DNA from: Lysobacter sp. yr284
GTDB lineage: Bacteria; Pseudomonadota; Gammaproteobacteria; Xanthomonadales; Xanthomonadaceae
Direction of reading: 5' to 3'
DNA: 64,000 nucleotides
NCBI RefSeq assembly: GCF_900107375.1
Contig: NZ_FNPT01000001.1
Span: 1,240,001 to 1,304,000 of the forward strand
Shown here: positions 7,062-15,873 of the stretch, one piece after another
Layout: every line of letters begins with the position of its first letter
How positions within the stretch are numbered: the first letter of the stretch is position 1
The notes under the pieces: generated by a model
Told to the model about the DNA's origin: nothing
Databases searched by the model: none
What the model saw: only the letters and a program-made list of their open reading frames with translations
Program-made: the position numbers and the translations under genes

Positions 7062-9545
7062 TCAATCGCAGGCGCCGCCGGCGCCGACCGGACGCTTGAA
7101 CATCAGCATGAAAGCGTCCAGCCGCGAACCGCTTTCTCGTCCGGCGACCTTCAAGCCCAGCGCGCCCGGTTCCAGCAGCAGGTTGCCGCCGCCTTGCGCG
7201 ACGCGCCAGGTCCAGTCCGCGCCGTTGGGCAGGCTCCAGGTCTGCGCCGGGCCGTAGGACGCGTCCTGCGGCCGAAGATAGGACAGATAGAAGCTGTCGG
7301 CGGACGGGTTGGGCGCCTGGGTCCTGCCCAGCAGCGCATAGCAGCCGCGCACGGGAACGGACAGGCGATAGGTGGCCACGCCGGTGTTGGCCGCACTGCC
7401 CTGCGGCAAGCCGACCGCATGGCCGGACACCGCGCGGATATCGGCCGTCTCGACGAAACCGTCGGCGACCTCGCTGGCGCCGTAGCTGGGCGGCAACTTG
7501 TTCCTGCCGACCTTGCTCAGCCACAGGTACTCGAGTTTCGCGCCGGGTTCGCGCGCGTACACGCGCAAGGTATGCGTCGCGTTGTCGGACAGCGCGAACG
7601 CGGTCGCGGCATGGGTGGGGCCGGCGCTGACCGGTTCGTAGCTCCAGACGTTTCGGCCGGTCAGGTGCCAGTCCAGCAACAGACCGTCGTCGATCTGGAC
7701 GTAGAAACTATCGTCGCCGGCCGATTGCGCGAATGCGGCGCCGCCCAGGGCGTAGTCGCCTTTTTGGCCCGAGGCGATGTCGAACGTCCAGCTGGCGACA
7801 TTGCCCGGCGCATAGCCGGCGGTGCTGACCAGGTGGTCGCCGAAGGCGCCCGCGTCCGTCTGCCGCGTCATGCTGCCCGACAGCGTCGCCGCCGAAGGCT
7901 TGAACATGAAGCCCAGCGGCTTGCCCTGCGCATCCGCGGTCGCGGGAACCCGGCCCGACGCCGTCGGTCGCGGAAAATCGCATGCGGTCCGATACAGCAG
8001 GAGATCCGAAGCGGGCGGCAGGATCTCCGCGCCGTCTTGCGTCGTCCTGGCTCCATCGCGGTTCGACGGCAGCGTTTCCCAACGCAGATAGTAGTGGAGC
8101 CTCGACAGGACCGGATAGTTGTGCAGTTCGACCGGAGGCGGATAGACGACGGAACTGCGCCGCACCTCCATCTTGGCCGGGATCGGTTCCGGCGTTCGAT
8201 AGGTGCTGCTGGAAACATCGCTGTCGCCGGCGGCCGGCCCGCTCGCGCATAGCGGGGTGTTGGGCGCGGTGTAGACCAGGGTCGAGCCCGGCGGCGAAAA
8301 CAACGCGGTCAGGCTCGTGTCGTCGATGATGTAGGGGCCGCTGCTCGGGTCCTTGACATCCGAGGTCTCGATCCGCACCGCGACCGTGCTCAGGCCGTCC
8401 AGCGGATCGTCCGTGGCGAAGCTGTTGTCGGCCTTGCCGGAACCGCTGACCGTACCGCCGCCGCTGAAATCCCAGCGCGAGACCGAGCGGGTCAACTGCA
8501 CGCTGCGCCAGGCGCCGGTTGCCGGGTCCGGACGCGCGAGATGGATCTGCGATTTTCCGCCGGCATCGTATTTGTGATACGCAAGCATCGGCACGCCGTT
8601 GCGGTCGAACGACAGCGCCGGCTGGCCGTTGGCCAGGCCGCCCTTGCGCGGGATGTCGTCGACGGTCGTCGACGTCGTGGCCGGCGTCACCGGCAAGGCC
8701 ACGGGCCGGCCGAACGCATCGGTCCAATTCGCCAGATCGGCGGTGCGCATGTAGGACAGCCGATAGTTGTCTTCGGCTTCGCCGATGCGGCCGTCGTCGG
8801 TCAAGCCTCGCCACATGAACACGCAATGCAGATAGCCGCCGTTGGCGATGCATTCGGGATAAGCGCTGTACGCACCGCTCCAGGAAAACAGCGCCGGCCC
8901 TCCCGTGGCCGCGGCGAAGGCCTTGGCCGCGGCGTCGTAGCGCGCCAGATACAGGCTTCCGCTCTTCAGGCCGGCATCGCTGTGGTTTCGATAGGAAAAC
9001 AGGAACTCGCCCTTGGGTCCGGCCAGGAAGGTCGGATAGGTCACCCGGTTTTCCTGCGCGGCGCCCAGCACCGCCGCAACCCGCTGCATGAAGCTCGCGC
9101 TCATCTGCGCAGCCGAGGTGATCGGCTGCGCCGACCGGTAATAGATCATCGTCTCGGAGTAATGCATGTTGCCCGACAGGTGCACGTAGCCGGCCGAATC
9201 GATCTTCATCGCCAGATAGTTGTGGCTGTCCCATCCGACCGCGCGGGTGTCGCTCAGCGTGGTGCGGAACCATACATCAGAGTCGAGATCGCGCGCCGCG
9301 AGCGTGATGTGCCGGTCGCGGCCGTTGTAATACGCCGCCAGCTGCAGCGTCTGGGTGGTGACCAGGGCGAAACCGACCGGATGCCCGGACCACACCGAAT
9401 CGACTGGCGCGACCAGGCGCTGGTTCTTGCCGAGCACGTCGTCGGGAAAGTCGGCGCGGGCCGGAGCGGATGTCGCGAACGGGCCGACGCAGAGCGCGGC
9501 CGCCAGCGTCCACCACCGGCAACGAACGGATGAACGACGGGTCAT
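7062..9545 (-). CDS. Secreted BNR-4 repeat protein, ulvan/polysaccharide lyase-like (PL24/PL25)
   Basis: An 827-aa exported protein with a signal peptide (basic MTRRSSVRCRWW then a hydrophobic run ending in ARA near residue 31). The start at 9545 is supported by AGGAAGGAG just upstream. Residues about 35-450 resemble the BNR-4 beta-propeller family, which includes ulvan lyases of PL24 and PL25. The signature WDSHNYLAMKID followed by YVHLSGNMH gives H108, H122 and H128, the expected region of the catalytic histidines. The C-terminal half (about 560-827) looks like two beta-sandwich modules, possibly carbohydrate-binding. Likely role: cleavage or binding of an acidic polysaccharide outside the cell. 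The substrate need not be ulvan; related proteins occur in non-marine bacteria. It is monocistronic, with a non-coding or degenerate region on its promoter side. Confidence 0.7.
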   Translation of the reverse strand: MTRRSSVRCRWWTLAAALCVGPFATSAPARADFPDDVLGKNQRLVAPVDSVWSGHPVGFALVTTQTLQLAAYYNGRDRHITLAARDLDSDVWFRTTLSDTRAVGWDSHNYLAMKIDSAGYVHLSGNMHYSETMIYYRSAQPITSAAQMSASFMQRVAAVLGAAQENRVTYPTFLAGPKGEFLFSYRNHSDAGLKSGSLYLARYDAAAKAFAAATGGPALFSWSGAYSAYPECIANGGYLHCVFMWRGLTDDGRIGEAEDNYRLSYMRTADLANWTDAFGRPVALPVTPATTSTTVDDIPRKGGLANGQPALSFDRNGVPMLAYHKYDAGGKSQIHLARPDPATGAWRSVQLTRSVSRWDFSGGGTVSGSGKADNSFATDDPLDGLSTVAVRIETSDVKDPSSGPYIIDDTSLTALFSPPGSTLVYTAPNTPLCASGPAAGDSDVSSSTYRTPEPIPAKMEVRRSSVVYPPPVELHNYPVLSRLHYYLRWETLPSNRDGARTTQDGAEILPPASDLLLYRTACDFPRPTASGRVPATADAQGKPLGFMFKPSAATLSGSMTRQTDAGAFGDHLVSTAGYAPGNVASWTFDIASGQKGDYALGGAAFAQSAGDDSFYVQIDDGLLLDWHLTGRNVWSYEPVSAGPTHAATAFALSDNATHTLRVYAREPGAKLEYLWLSKVGRNKLPPSYGASEVADGFVETADIRAVSGHAVGLPQGSAANTGVATYRLSVPVRGCYALLGRTQAPNPSADSFYLSYLRPQDASYGPAQTWSLPNGADWTWRVAQGGGNLLLEPGALGLKVAGRESGSRLDAFMLMFKRPVGAGGACD

Positions 9546-9854
9546 GCAGGCTCCTTCCTGGCGATCGCGCCCGGCGCGGGCGTGGGATGCCCGTCCCCGG
9601 CCGATACTATGCCAACGCGCCCCCGGACGCCCGCTGCGCGGGGGCGCTTGCGGCTGGCGCGCAACGTCCTGACGTGGATCCGCCATGCCGGCACCCAGCC
9701 GCAGGCGATTCAATCCCTGCGCATCCGTCTGGCCGCGAGCGCCTGATCGAATCGACCGCCGCGCCGTTCGCGAAAGAGGACGGCGAGATCGTCATCGACG
9801 AACACGGCGACGCCGGTCCGCCGATCCGCCATGACCGCGCCGAGGGAACGCCGG

Positions 9855-10197
9855 CTTGCGGCATCGCGCGTCGCCGCCCGGCCGGGCGCCGCGTCCGCAT
9901 CGGCCAGCCGCCGCCGAGCGCCAGGAACAGGTCCACCTGGCGGTCGGCCAGCTGCGCGCGCGACTAGGCGAGCGCGGATTCGGCGTCGGCCAGGGCGGCC
10001 TGCGCGGACAGCACATCGAGGAAACCGATCCTGCCGAAGCGATACAGGCGCCCCGCCTGGCCGCTCGCGCGGGCGGCATCGTCGCGCGCCAGGGCCAGGC
10101 TGCGCTCGCGGTCGATCTCCTGCGAATAGGCGCGAAGCGCGGCTTCCGTCTGCCGCAGCGCCTGCAACGTCGCGCCGTCGAACGCCGCCAACGCGCG
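9855..10197 (-). pseudogene. Remnant of a NodT/TolC-type efflux outer-membrane protein
   Basis: A minus-strand frame from 10197 reads ALAAFDGATLQALRQTEAAL and on through RLYRFGRIGFLDVLSAQ to the terminal LADRQVDLFLALGGGW. This is the conserved C-terminal part of RND-pump outer-membrane factors (OMF, NodT family). A TAG stop at 9964-9966 interrupts the frame, which then resumes in the same phase to the LALGGGW end near 9900. The N-terminal three quarters of the protein are missing: homology stops at 10197, exactly where a plus-strand AraC-like fragment begins. It is a dead gene piece, truncated and with a nonsense codon. Confidence 0.7.
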
Positions 10198-10758
10198 CCT
10201 GTGCTACCTGTTCGTCGAGCTCGGCATCGTGGCCCTGCCGCAGCAGTGCGTGACGCTGTCCATTTCGCCGATGGTGCGCGAGACGATCCTGCACTTGGCC
10301 GATACCCCGCTGGACTATCCGCGCGACGGCCACGCCGACCGCCTCGCCCGCGTCCTGCTCGGCGAACTGGTGCGGATGCCGGCCGAACGGCTGTACGTGC
10401 CGGTCAGCGACCACCCGAAGATCCGCGGCTGGCCGATGCGCTGTCCGCGAATCCCGCCGACCGCGGCACCATCGCCCAATGGGCCAGGCGGCTGGCGCTG
10501 GGAGAGCGCACGTTGACGCGCCTGATCGCGCGCGAAACCGGCCTGTCCTTCGGCCGTTGGCGACAGCAGTTGCACCTGCTCGTCGCCATCCGCGAGCTGG
10601 CCGGCGGAACCCAGGTGCAGCGGGTGTCCGAAAGCCTCGGCTACGAGTCGGTGACGGCGTTCATCACCATGTTCGAGAAAGCGCTCGGGCGTTCGCCCAC
10701 CCGCTATTTCGCGGCGCGTTCGCAGAGCCAACCGGCGGACGCGCCGGGCGAGGATTGA
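10198..10758 (+). pseudogene. Truncated and frameshifted AraC-family regulator
   Basis: Plus-strand homology to AraC-type regulators begins abruptly at 10198 (LCYLFVELGIVALPQQC) and runs to the KIRG block near 10428. It then continues one frame over as LADALSANPADRGTIAQWAR through the HTH (TGLSFGRWRQQLHLL, VSESLGYESVTAFITMFEKALG) to the stop at 10758. A single-base deletion near 10428-10430 (GGC-TGG where GGC-CTG-GCC is expected) explains the shift. The N-terminal ligand-binding half is missing. With the abutting OMF remnant, it looks like the scar of a deleted efflux locus in which the regulator and pump genes once diverged. Confidence 0.75.
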
Positions 10759-10985
10759 GCGTTTCGGCGGTCGCAGCACCCTGGTTGGATGCAGTCGGCG
10801 ATTGCGATCGCCGGCCGAACCGCGATTCGTTGGCGGCGACGAAGGGAAGACTGTCGTCGTTCACCAATATGGGGATCCCGACTCTCCGGCTGAACTACCG
10901 ATAGCGCCGTTACGGCTTCGCCTCAACGCCAAGACCGCGCTGATTCGACCTGGCTCCTCGCGACTGTTTTCCGAACTTCAAGTAT

Positions 10986-11030
10986 AAAAAAGGCCGCCCA
11001 TGACCTTGCGGCCAGGAGCGGCCTTCTTTT
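10986..11030. terminator. Bidirectional rho-independent terminator-like hairpin
   Basis: AAAAAAGGCCGC at 10985-10996 pairs through AGGCCGC (10991-10997) with GCGGCCT (11018-11024), followed by TCTTTTT. The A-run on the left and T-run on the right make it suitable as a stop in both directions. An inner GCGG at 11009-11012 could form a competing shorter stem. It lies about 230 bp after the AraC remnant. Confidence 0.6.
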
Positions 11031-11278
11031 TGCAGCAACAGCCGGTCGTGGCCGCTTGCCAGCTGGTTGCAAACGCGCACGACGCCAAAGGCGATGCAGG
11101 CGCTGCTTAGAACGGTAGTGAACACGTGCTTGAATGTAAATTTATCAATGCAACTCGCAGACAGCGCATTCCTGAACACCATCGAGGATGAGGACGTACG
11201 TTCTGTCCTCTCGGCGCGGTGGCGTCGCTCGACCCCTGAGGCAGGCGGTGTACGCCCCCTCAACTTGGCCGTCGAGAT

Positions 11279-11677
11279 TTATTGATGAGCCGGACAACTC
11301 GCCGCTGGCAGCGGTTGCTCATCCTCTGCTCCAGCTTTTCCTAGCCAGGGGCACGAGGCCAGGCAAGTCGGAATGGCCGTCCATGTAGATGCGCTGACGG
11401 TGATCCCCGAGTAGACCCAGCGTGGGACCACTATCCTTACCTGAACCAGCAGGCGCGCCTCATACTCCTCGCCGATGGCAACGTGAGCCGACTGCGGCGA
11501 ACCCTTCTCGGAGTTCATGCGCACGGCCTTGAGCGCCACGGCTAGGCAGCCCCCGACCGCAGGCCCTGGTGGCCCATACAACCGAAACTCTGCAAGCATG
11601 TCTTCGCCGGCCCCAACTTCATGCTGTACTGAAACGGCAGTGCTGTGGTCGGGCAAATCGACTGTGAGGATGCGCAT
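11279..11677 (-). CDS. Hypothetical protein, doubtful
   Basis: A 132-aa minus-strand frame beginning MRILTVDLPDHSTAVSVQHE. The first about 85 residues have protein-like composition and mixed hydrophobic/charged spacing, while the last 45 (Trp, Cys and Pro-rich) look less natural and may follow a frameshift. Only an AGG directly next to the ATG serves as a ribosome binding site. GC is lower than in the surrounding genes, in keeping with acquired or decaying DNA. I recognise no family. It could be a remnant or a real small gene; the evidence is weak. Confidence 0.3.
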   Translation of the reverse strand: MRILTVDLPDHSTAVSVQHEVGAGEDMLAEFRLYGPPGPAVGGCLAVALKAVRMNSEKGSPQSAHVAIGEEYEARLLVQVRIVVPRWVYSGITVSASTWTAIPTCLASCPWLGKAGAEDEQPLPAASCPAHQ

Positions 11678-12204
11678 CCTGACACAGCCTATTCCGCGTG
11701 ACGATCGCGACTATGCGCCCTCCATCCATGCGCACCGAATTTCTTGCGACTCTCGAATGCATTTATCCGCGCATTCATAAGCCTGCATGGCAGCGCACTG
11801 GTCTATTTATAAATTTGGTGAACATCAAAGACCGCGTAGCGACACCTGCGATCACACCCTGCGATCAAATTCGTAATGCGATCTCTTTTCGCAAACAGAT
11901 GACATGGCGATCAACGCGCTCGCCAGCATCATGCTCGAGATAAAGCAGCTCCAACTTACGCTATCGACTGCGTTTGTCGTCCAAGAAAAAACGGCACTGC
12001 CGCACATGCGTGCAACCTGCCGAAGCAATACAAAGTGCACACGATAAAAAAACACGTCGCTTTAACACTGCGCCTCATACGTTCCAAAGAAACTCGCATG
12101 CCCGTATCGGGCGAACTGCGATGAACTTGTCGAAGCGGCAAAGTGTGCCGCTCGCAAAAGATCGCGCTTCATCAAGCAGCATACAGTCTTGGCTTTCAAG
12201 GACG
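11678..12204 (+). promoter_or_regulatory. Low-GC leader region upstream of the biosynthetic operon
   Basis: About 530 bp without a convincing gene, clearly poorer in GC than its neighbours, with AT-rich patches around 11800-11830 (TCTATTTATAAATTTG) and 12040-12060. The promoter of the large downstream operon should lie here, as no other gap in the operon is long enough. I cannot point to a confident -35/-10 pair; TTATAAAT near 11808 is the best -10-like element. No regulator gene is adjacent. ATGs at 11974 and 12121 are in frame with the ligase gene, so part of this region could be translated. Confidence 0.4.
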
Positions 12205-15165
12205 ATGGCATCGATGGCGGACAACTATTCTGGAAATTTGGCCGGCGCGCTGCTATGCGGCCATGTCCAACAAAAGCTGGCGGACAAGACCGCTGTTATC
12301 GGCAGTGGGGGCAATTGCAGCTACGGACAGTTGCGCCGCCGCGTTTCACGCATGGCCGGGGCCTTTCGCGCACGTGGACTTTCCAGTGGCGACACGGTCG
12401 CGCTGCTGATCGAAGACGAACTGGACTTGATCGTCGCATGGCTGGCGGTGCTATGGCAGGGCGGCGTGGCGGCGATCCTGAATTGCCAGCTCCCCGACGA
12501 TCATTATCCGCAGTACTTCGATCGCATCGACGCACGGCTGACGGTCGCTTCGCCGACGATGACGGCCCGGCTGCAGGAACGGGCCGGATCGCTATGCCGC
12601 GACTGGGTGAGCAGCCGCGATCTGGACACGGCAGCGGAAGCCGACGCCGTGGACTTTCCGGCCGCGCGAGAGGCAGATGATCCCGCTGTAATCCTGTTCA
12701 CCTCAGGGACCACCGGCCGGCCTTCGGGACTTGTGCATCGGCATGGCGATTTCGTGCTCACCAATCGAAATTACGCCGACCGCGTGATCGGCTTGGCAGA
12801 GACGGACATCGTCTATTCGCCCTCGCCGCTGTTTTTCGCGTATGGCTTGAACAGCGTACACATGGCCCTGTACCGCGGCGCGACCGCGGTATTGCCGACG
12901 CTCGACCGCTCGCGCGAAACGATCCTGCAATGCCTGCGCCGGCATCGACCGAGCGTGCTCTTCGCCGTCCCCACCGTGTACCGGCTGTTGCTGGAAAACA
13001 GCCGCCGCGAGGACCTCGCATCGCTGCGCCTGTGCGTGTCCGCGGGCGAAGCCTTGCCGCAACCGATCGCCGCGGCATGGCAGCAGACTTACGGCCATCG
13101 TATCGTCGACGGCATCGGTACCACCGAGGTTCTCAGCACCTTCATCTCGAATCGCCCGGACGACATCCGCACCGGAAGCACCGGCCGGGTCGTGCCCGGA
13201 TTCGAGCTGCGCCTGGTGGCCGACAACCACGCGGACGCCGCCGACGAGGAAGCGGGCGTGCTGTGGGTCAAGGGCGATACCCTGCCCTCGTCCTACCTCG
13301 GCGACGCCGCGGCCAGCGCCAAGCGATTTCGTGATGGCTGGTTCGTCACCAACGACCTGTTCCGGCGCGACCGCGACGGCTATTACTACTATCTGGGCCG
13401 CAGCGACGACGCGCTCAAGATCGGCGGCCAATGGATGTCGCCGATCGACCTGGAAAACCGCTTGCTCGAGCATCCGGATATCGAGCAGTGCGTGGTGGTC
13501 GCGACCGCCGACGACTGGGACCTTCCGCGCCCCTGCGCCTTCATCGTGCCGCGTCCGGGCGCGGACAAGCGCGACTGGCAGAAGGAGCTCAAGCAGTTCT
13601 GCCGCGAGCGCTTGCCGACGGCGATGTATCCGCATTTCGTCGAAACCGTAGACGATCTGCCGCGCACCTTCAGCGGCAAGTTCCAGCGCTTCCGCCTGCG
13701 CGATCGCGCCGAACAGCGGCGGCGCGATGCCGGCGCGATGCGCGGCCCGACCCTGCTGCCGCGCGAGGTGTTCGAGGAACTGATCGCCGCGGGCCACAAC
13801 CAGGTGCCGGTGCTGCGCAGCGCGCCGCTCGGCGAGCTGCGCGCCACCGACCTGCTGCGGGCCTTGCCCGGCGACGACAAATTCCTGCTCGACAGCACCC
13901 GGGTTTCGCAGGAAGGGCGCTATTCCATCCTCGGCAGCCAGCCTTTCCTGCGCTTTCGCGCCAAGGCCGATCGCTACTGGATCGACGGCCGCGAGAGCCA
14001 GGGCGATCCGATCGCGGCGTTGAAGGCGCTGCACGCCCGCTACCGTGGCCTGCGCCTGCCCGGAATGCCGCTGTTCTGCGGCGGCGCGGTCGGCTTCTTC
14101 GCCTACGAAGCCAACCATTACTTCGAGCAGCTTCCGCGCCACCCCAACGACGACGTCGAGCTGCCGGATCTGTTCTTCGACTTCATCGACAACTTCATCG
14201 TCATCGATCATCTGGAACACACGGTGATGGCGGTAGCCACCGGCGCAGACTACGACCGCGGCCTGCAGCGCCTGGACGAACTGTCCGAAGTCATCGAGAG
14301 AGCGCGCGCCGCGCCGGCGCAACCGCGGGCACCGCTGCACGAGCGGTTGGCCGAATTCAGCTCCAACTACGCGCCGGACCTCTATTGCGATGCGATCGCG
14401 CGCATCCAGGAATACATCCGCAGCGGCGATGTCTACCAGGTCAACCTGTCGCAGCGCCTGCAAGTGGACTATGCCGGCGACGGGCTGGCGTTGTACGAGG
14501 CGCTGGCCAGGATCAACCCGGTGCACTTCGCCAGCTACTTCTGCTTCGACGGCTTCCAGATCATCAGCGCTTCGCCCGAACGGCTGGTCCGGGTCGAGCG
14601 CCGCCGCGCCGTCACCCGGCCTATCGCCGGCACCCGGCGCAAGGGCAGCGACGAGGAAAACGCCCGCTTCATCGAAGAGCTGCGCACCTGCGACAAGGAG
14701 AACGCCGAGCATGCGATGCTGGTGGACCTGGAACGCAACGACCTGGGCCGGGTATGCAAGCACGGCTCGGTGCAGATCGAGAAGCTGATGGAGATCACCG
14801 AGTACACCCACGTGATCCACATCGAATCCGAAGTCGTCGGCCAGCTTGCCGACGAGGTCGACCTGCTCGACGTGGTCGGCGCGACCTTCCCCGGCGGCAC
14901 GATCACCGGGGTTCCGAAGATCCGCACCATGGAGGTCATCACCGAGCTGGAGCCGAACACGCGAGGCATCTACACCGGCTCGATCGGCTATCTCAGCTTC
15001 GCCGGCGATATGGATCTCAACATCGTCATCCGCACGGTTCTGCTGAAACAAGGGCGCGCCTATGTGCAGGTCGGCGGCGGCGTGGTGATCGACGGCGAAC
15101 CGGCGCGCGAATACAAGGAAACCTTGAACAAGGCCCGCTCGCAGTTGATGGCCCTGGCCCAATAG
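12205..15165 (+). CDS. Aryl-acid AMP-ligase fused to aminodeoxychorismate synthase component I (PabB)
   Basis: A bifunctional protein, 986 aa from the chosen start. Residues 1-505 are an ANL-family ligase of the benzoate-CoA-ligase type: P-loop [11 protein letters not shown] (165-175), GIGTTEV (303-309), YLGRSDD (396-402) and the C-terminal lysine K492 in SGKFQRF. Residues about 525-986 are a chorismate-binding domain ending with [12 protein letters not shown] and [17 protein letters not shown], like PabB. The active-site motif is RPIAGT, not PIKGT; PIAGT-type PabBs are known, including one from Stenotrophomonas. With PabA (next gene) and PabC (operon end) it should make p-aminobenzoate, which the ligase half, or a relative acting after N-oxidation, activates as AMP/CoA ester. 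I chose ATG 12205 (AAGGACG just upstream) because it gives the usual ligase N-terminus; in-frame ATGs at 11974, 12121 and 12214 are alternatives. First gene of the operon. Confidence 0.9.
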   Translation: MASMADNYSGNLAGALLCGHVQQKLADKTAVIGSGGNCSYGQLRRRVSRMAGAFRARGLSSGDTVALLIEDELDLIVAWLAVLWQGGVAAILNCQLPDDHYPQYFDRIDARLTVASPTMTARLQERAGSLCRDWVSSRDLDTAAEADAVDFPAAREADDPAVILFTSGTTGRPSGLVHRHGDFVLTNRNYADRVIGLAETDIVYSPSPLFFAYGLNSVHMALYRGATAVLPTLDRSRETILQCLRRHRPSVLFAVPTVYRLLLENSRREDLASLRLCVSAGEALPQPIAAAWQQTYGHRIVDGIGTTEVLSTFISNRPDDIRTGSTGRVVPGFELRLVADNHADAADEEAGVLWVKGDTLPSSYLGDAAASAKRFRDGWFVTNDLFRRDRDGYYYYLGRSDDALKIGGQWMSPIDLENRLLEHPDIEQCVVVATADDWDLPRPCAFIVPRPGADKRDWQKELKQFCRERLPTAMYPHFVETVDDLPRTFSGKFQRFRLRDRAEQRRRDAGAMRGPTLLPREVFEELIAAGHNQVPVLRSAPLGELRATDLLRALPGDDKFLLDSTRVSQEGRYSILGSQPFLRFRAKADRYWIDGRESQGDPIAALKALHARYRGLRLPGMPLFCGGAVGFFAYEANHYFEQLPRHPNDDVELPDLFFDFIDNFIVIDHLEHTVMAVATGADYDRGLQRLDELSEVIERARAAPAQPRAPLHERLAEFSSNYAPDLYCDAIARIQEYIRSGDVYQVNLSQRLQVDYAGDGLALYEALARINPVHFASYFCFDGFQIISASPERLVRVERRRAVTRPIAGTRRKGSDEENARFIEELRTCDKENAEHAMLVDLERNDLGRVCKHGSVQIEKLMEITEYTHVIHIESEVVGQLADEVDLLDVVGATFPGGTITGVPKIRTMEVITELEPNTRGIYTGSIGYLSFAGDMDLNIVIRTVLLKQGRAYVQVGGGVVIDGEPAREYKETLNKARSQLMALAQ

Positions 15166-15182
15166 GACGTGGAGACGCGGAC

Positions 15183-15785
15183 ATGCTGTTGCTGATCGAC
15201 AACTTCGATTCGTTCACCTACAACCTGGTGCAGGTGCTGGGCAAGCTCGGCGCGAAGATGCGCGTGGTGCGCAACGACGCCATCGGCGCGGCCGACATCG
15301 AGGCCATGCAGCCGGACCACATCCTGATCTCGCCGGGGCCCTGCACGCCCAACGAGGCCGGGATCTCGATGGAAGTGATCCGCCGTTTCGGCGGCCGGAT
15401 TCCGATCCTGGGCGTGTGCCTGGGGCATCAGGCCATCGGCCAGGCCTACGGCGGCCGCGTGGTGCGCGCACCCGAACCGGTGCACGGCAAGACGGCCGCG
15501 ATCCACCACAACGATTCCGGGGTGTTCAGCGGCCTGCCGTCGGGATTCTCCGCCGCGCGCTACCACTCGCTGATGGTCGCGGCCGCCAGCCTGCCCGACT
15601 GCCTGGAGATCACCGCCTGGCACGACGGCATCGTGATGGGCATTCGCCACCGCGAACTGGCGGCGCTGGAAGGCGTGCAGTTCCATCCCGAATCCTTCCT
15701 CACCCCGCTCGGGTCGGATCTGCTGGCCAATTTCCTGGACTATGCGATTCCGGCAACGCAGCAGTGGCAGCGCGACGCCGCCTAG
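15183..15785 (+). CDS. pabA: Aminodeoxychorismate synthase component II, glutamine amidotransferase (PabA)
   Basis: A 200-aa class I (triad) glutamine amidotransferase. It begins [17 protein letters not shown], has the oxyanion motif [11 protein letters not shown], the nucleophile elbow [15 protein letters not shown] (Cys at about residue 80), and the His-Glu pair in QFHPES. This is the PabA/TrpG family, which supplies ammonia to PabB-type or TrpE-type partners. It lies 17 bp after the ligase-PabB gene with GGAG upstream, so the pair should be co-translated and form the ADC synthase. Its place inside a secondary-metabolite operon suggests a dedicated copy, separate from the folate-pathway enzyme. 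An anthranilate role is less likely, because an ADC-lyase-like gene (PabC) and an AurF homologue are present. Confidence 0.92.
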   Translation: MLLLIDNFDSFTYNLVQVLGKLGAKMRVVRNDAIGAADIEAMQPDHILISPGPCTPNEAGISMEVIRRFGGRIPILGVCLGHQAIGQAYGGRVVRAPEPVHGKTAAIHHNDSGVFSGLPSGFSAARYHSLMVAAASLPDCLEITAWHDGIVMGIRHRELAALEGVQFHPESFLTPLGSDLLANFLDYAIPATQQWQRDAA

Positions 15786-15873
15786 CCCGCGGCCCGGTCG
15801 CCCGCCCAGGCATCGCCGCACGCGCAGCAGCGCCGGCGATGCCTGCCTCCCCCTTCCACGCACTGGAACGCGC

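Noticed and set aside
10910-11263. Minus-strand 117-aa frame near the hairpin
   Set aside because: It runs through the terminator-like hairpin and has no family resemblance or start signal.
11974-12204. Longer ligase-PabB start (ATG 11974 or 12121)
   Set aside because: The added residues have lower GC and no ligase homology, and there is no good ribosome binding site. ATG 12205 with AAGGA upstream gives the normal family N-terminus. Not fully excluded.
15183-15785. TrpG/anthranilate route in place of PabA
   Set aside because: PabC-like and AurF-like genes in the same operon fit p-aminobenzoate; no trp genes are nearby. The PIAGT motif alone is not decisive.
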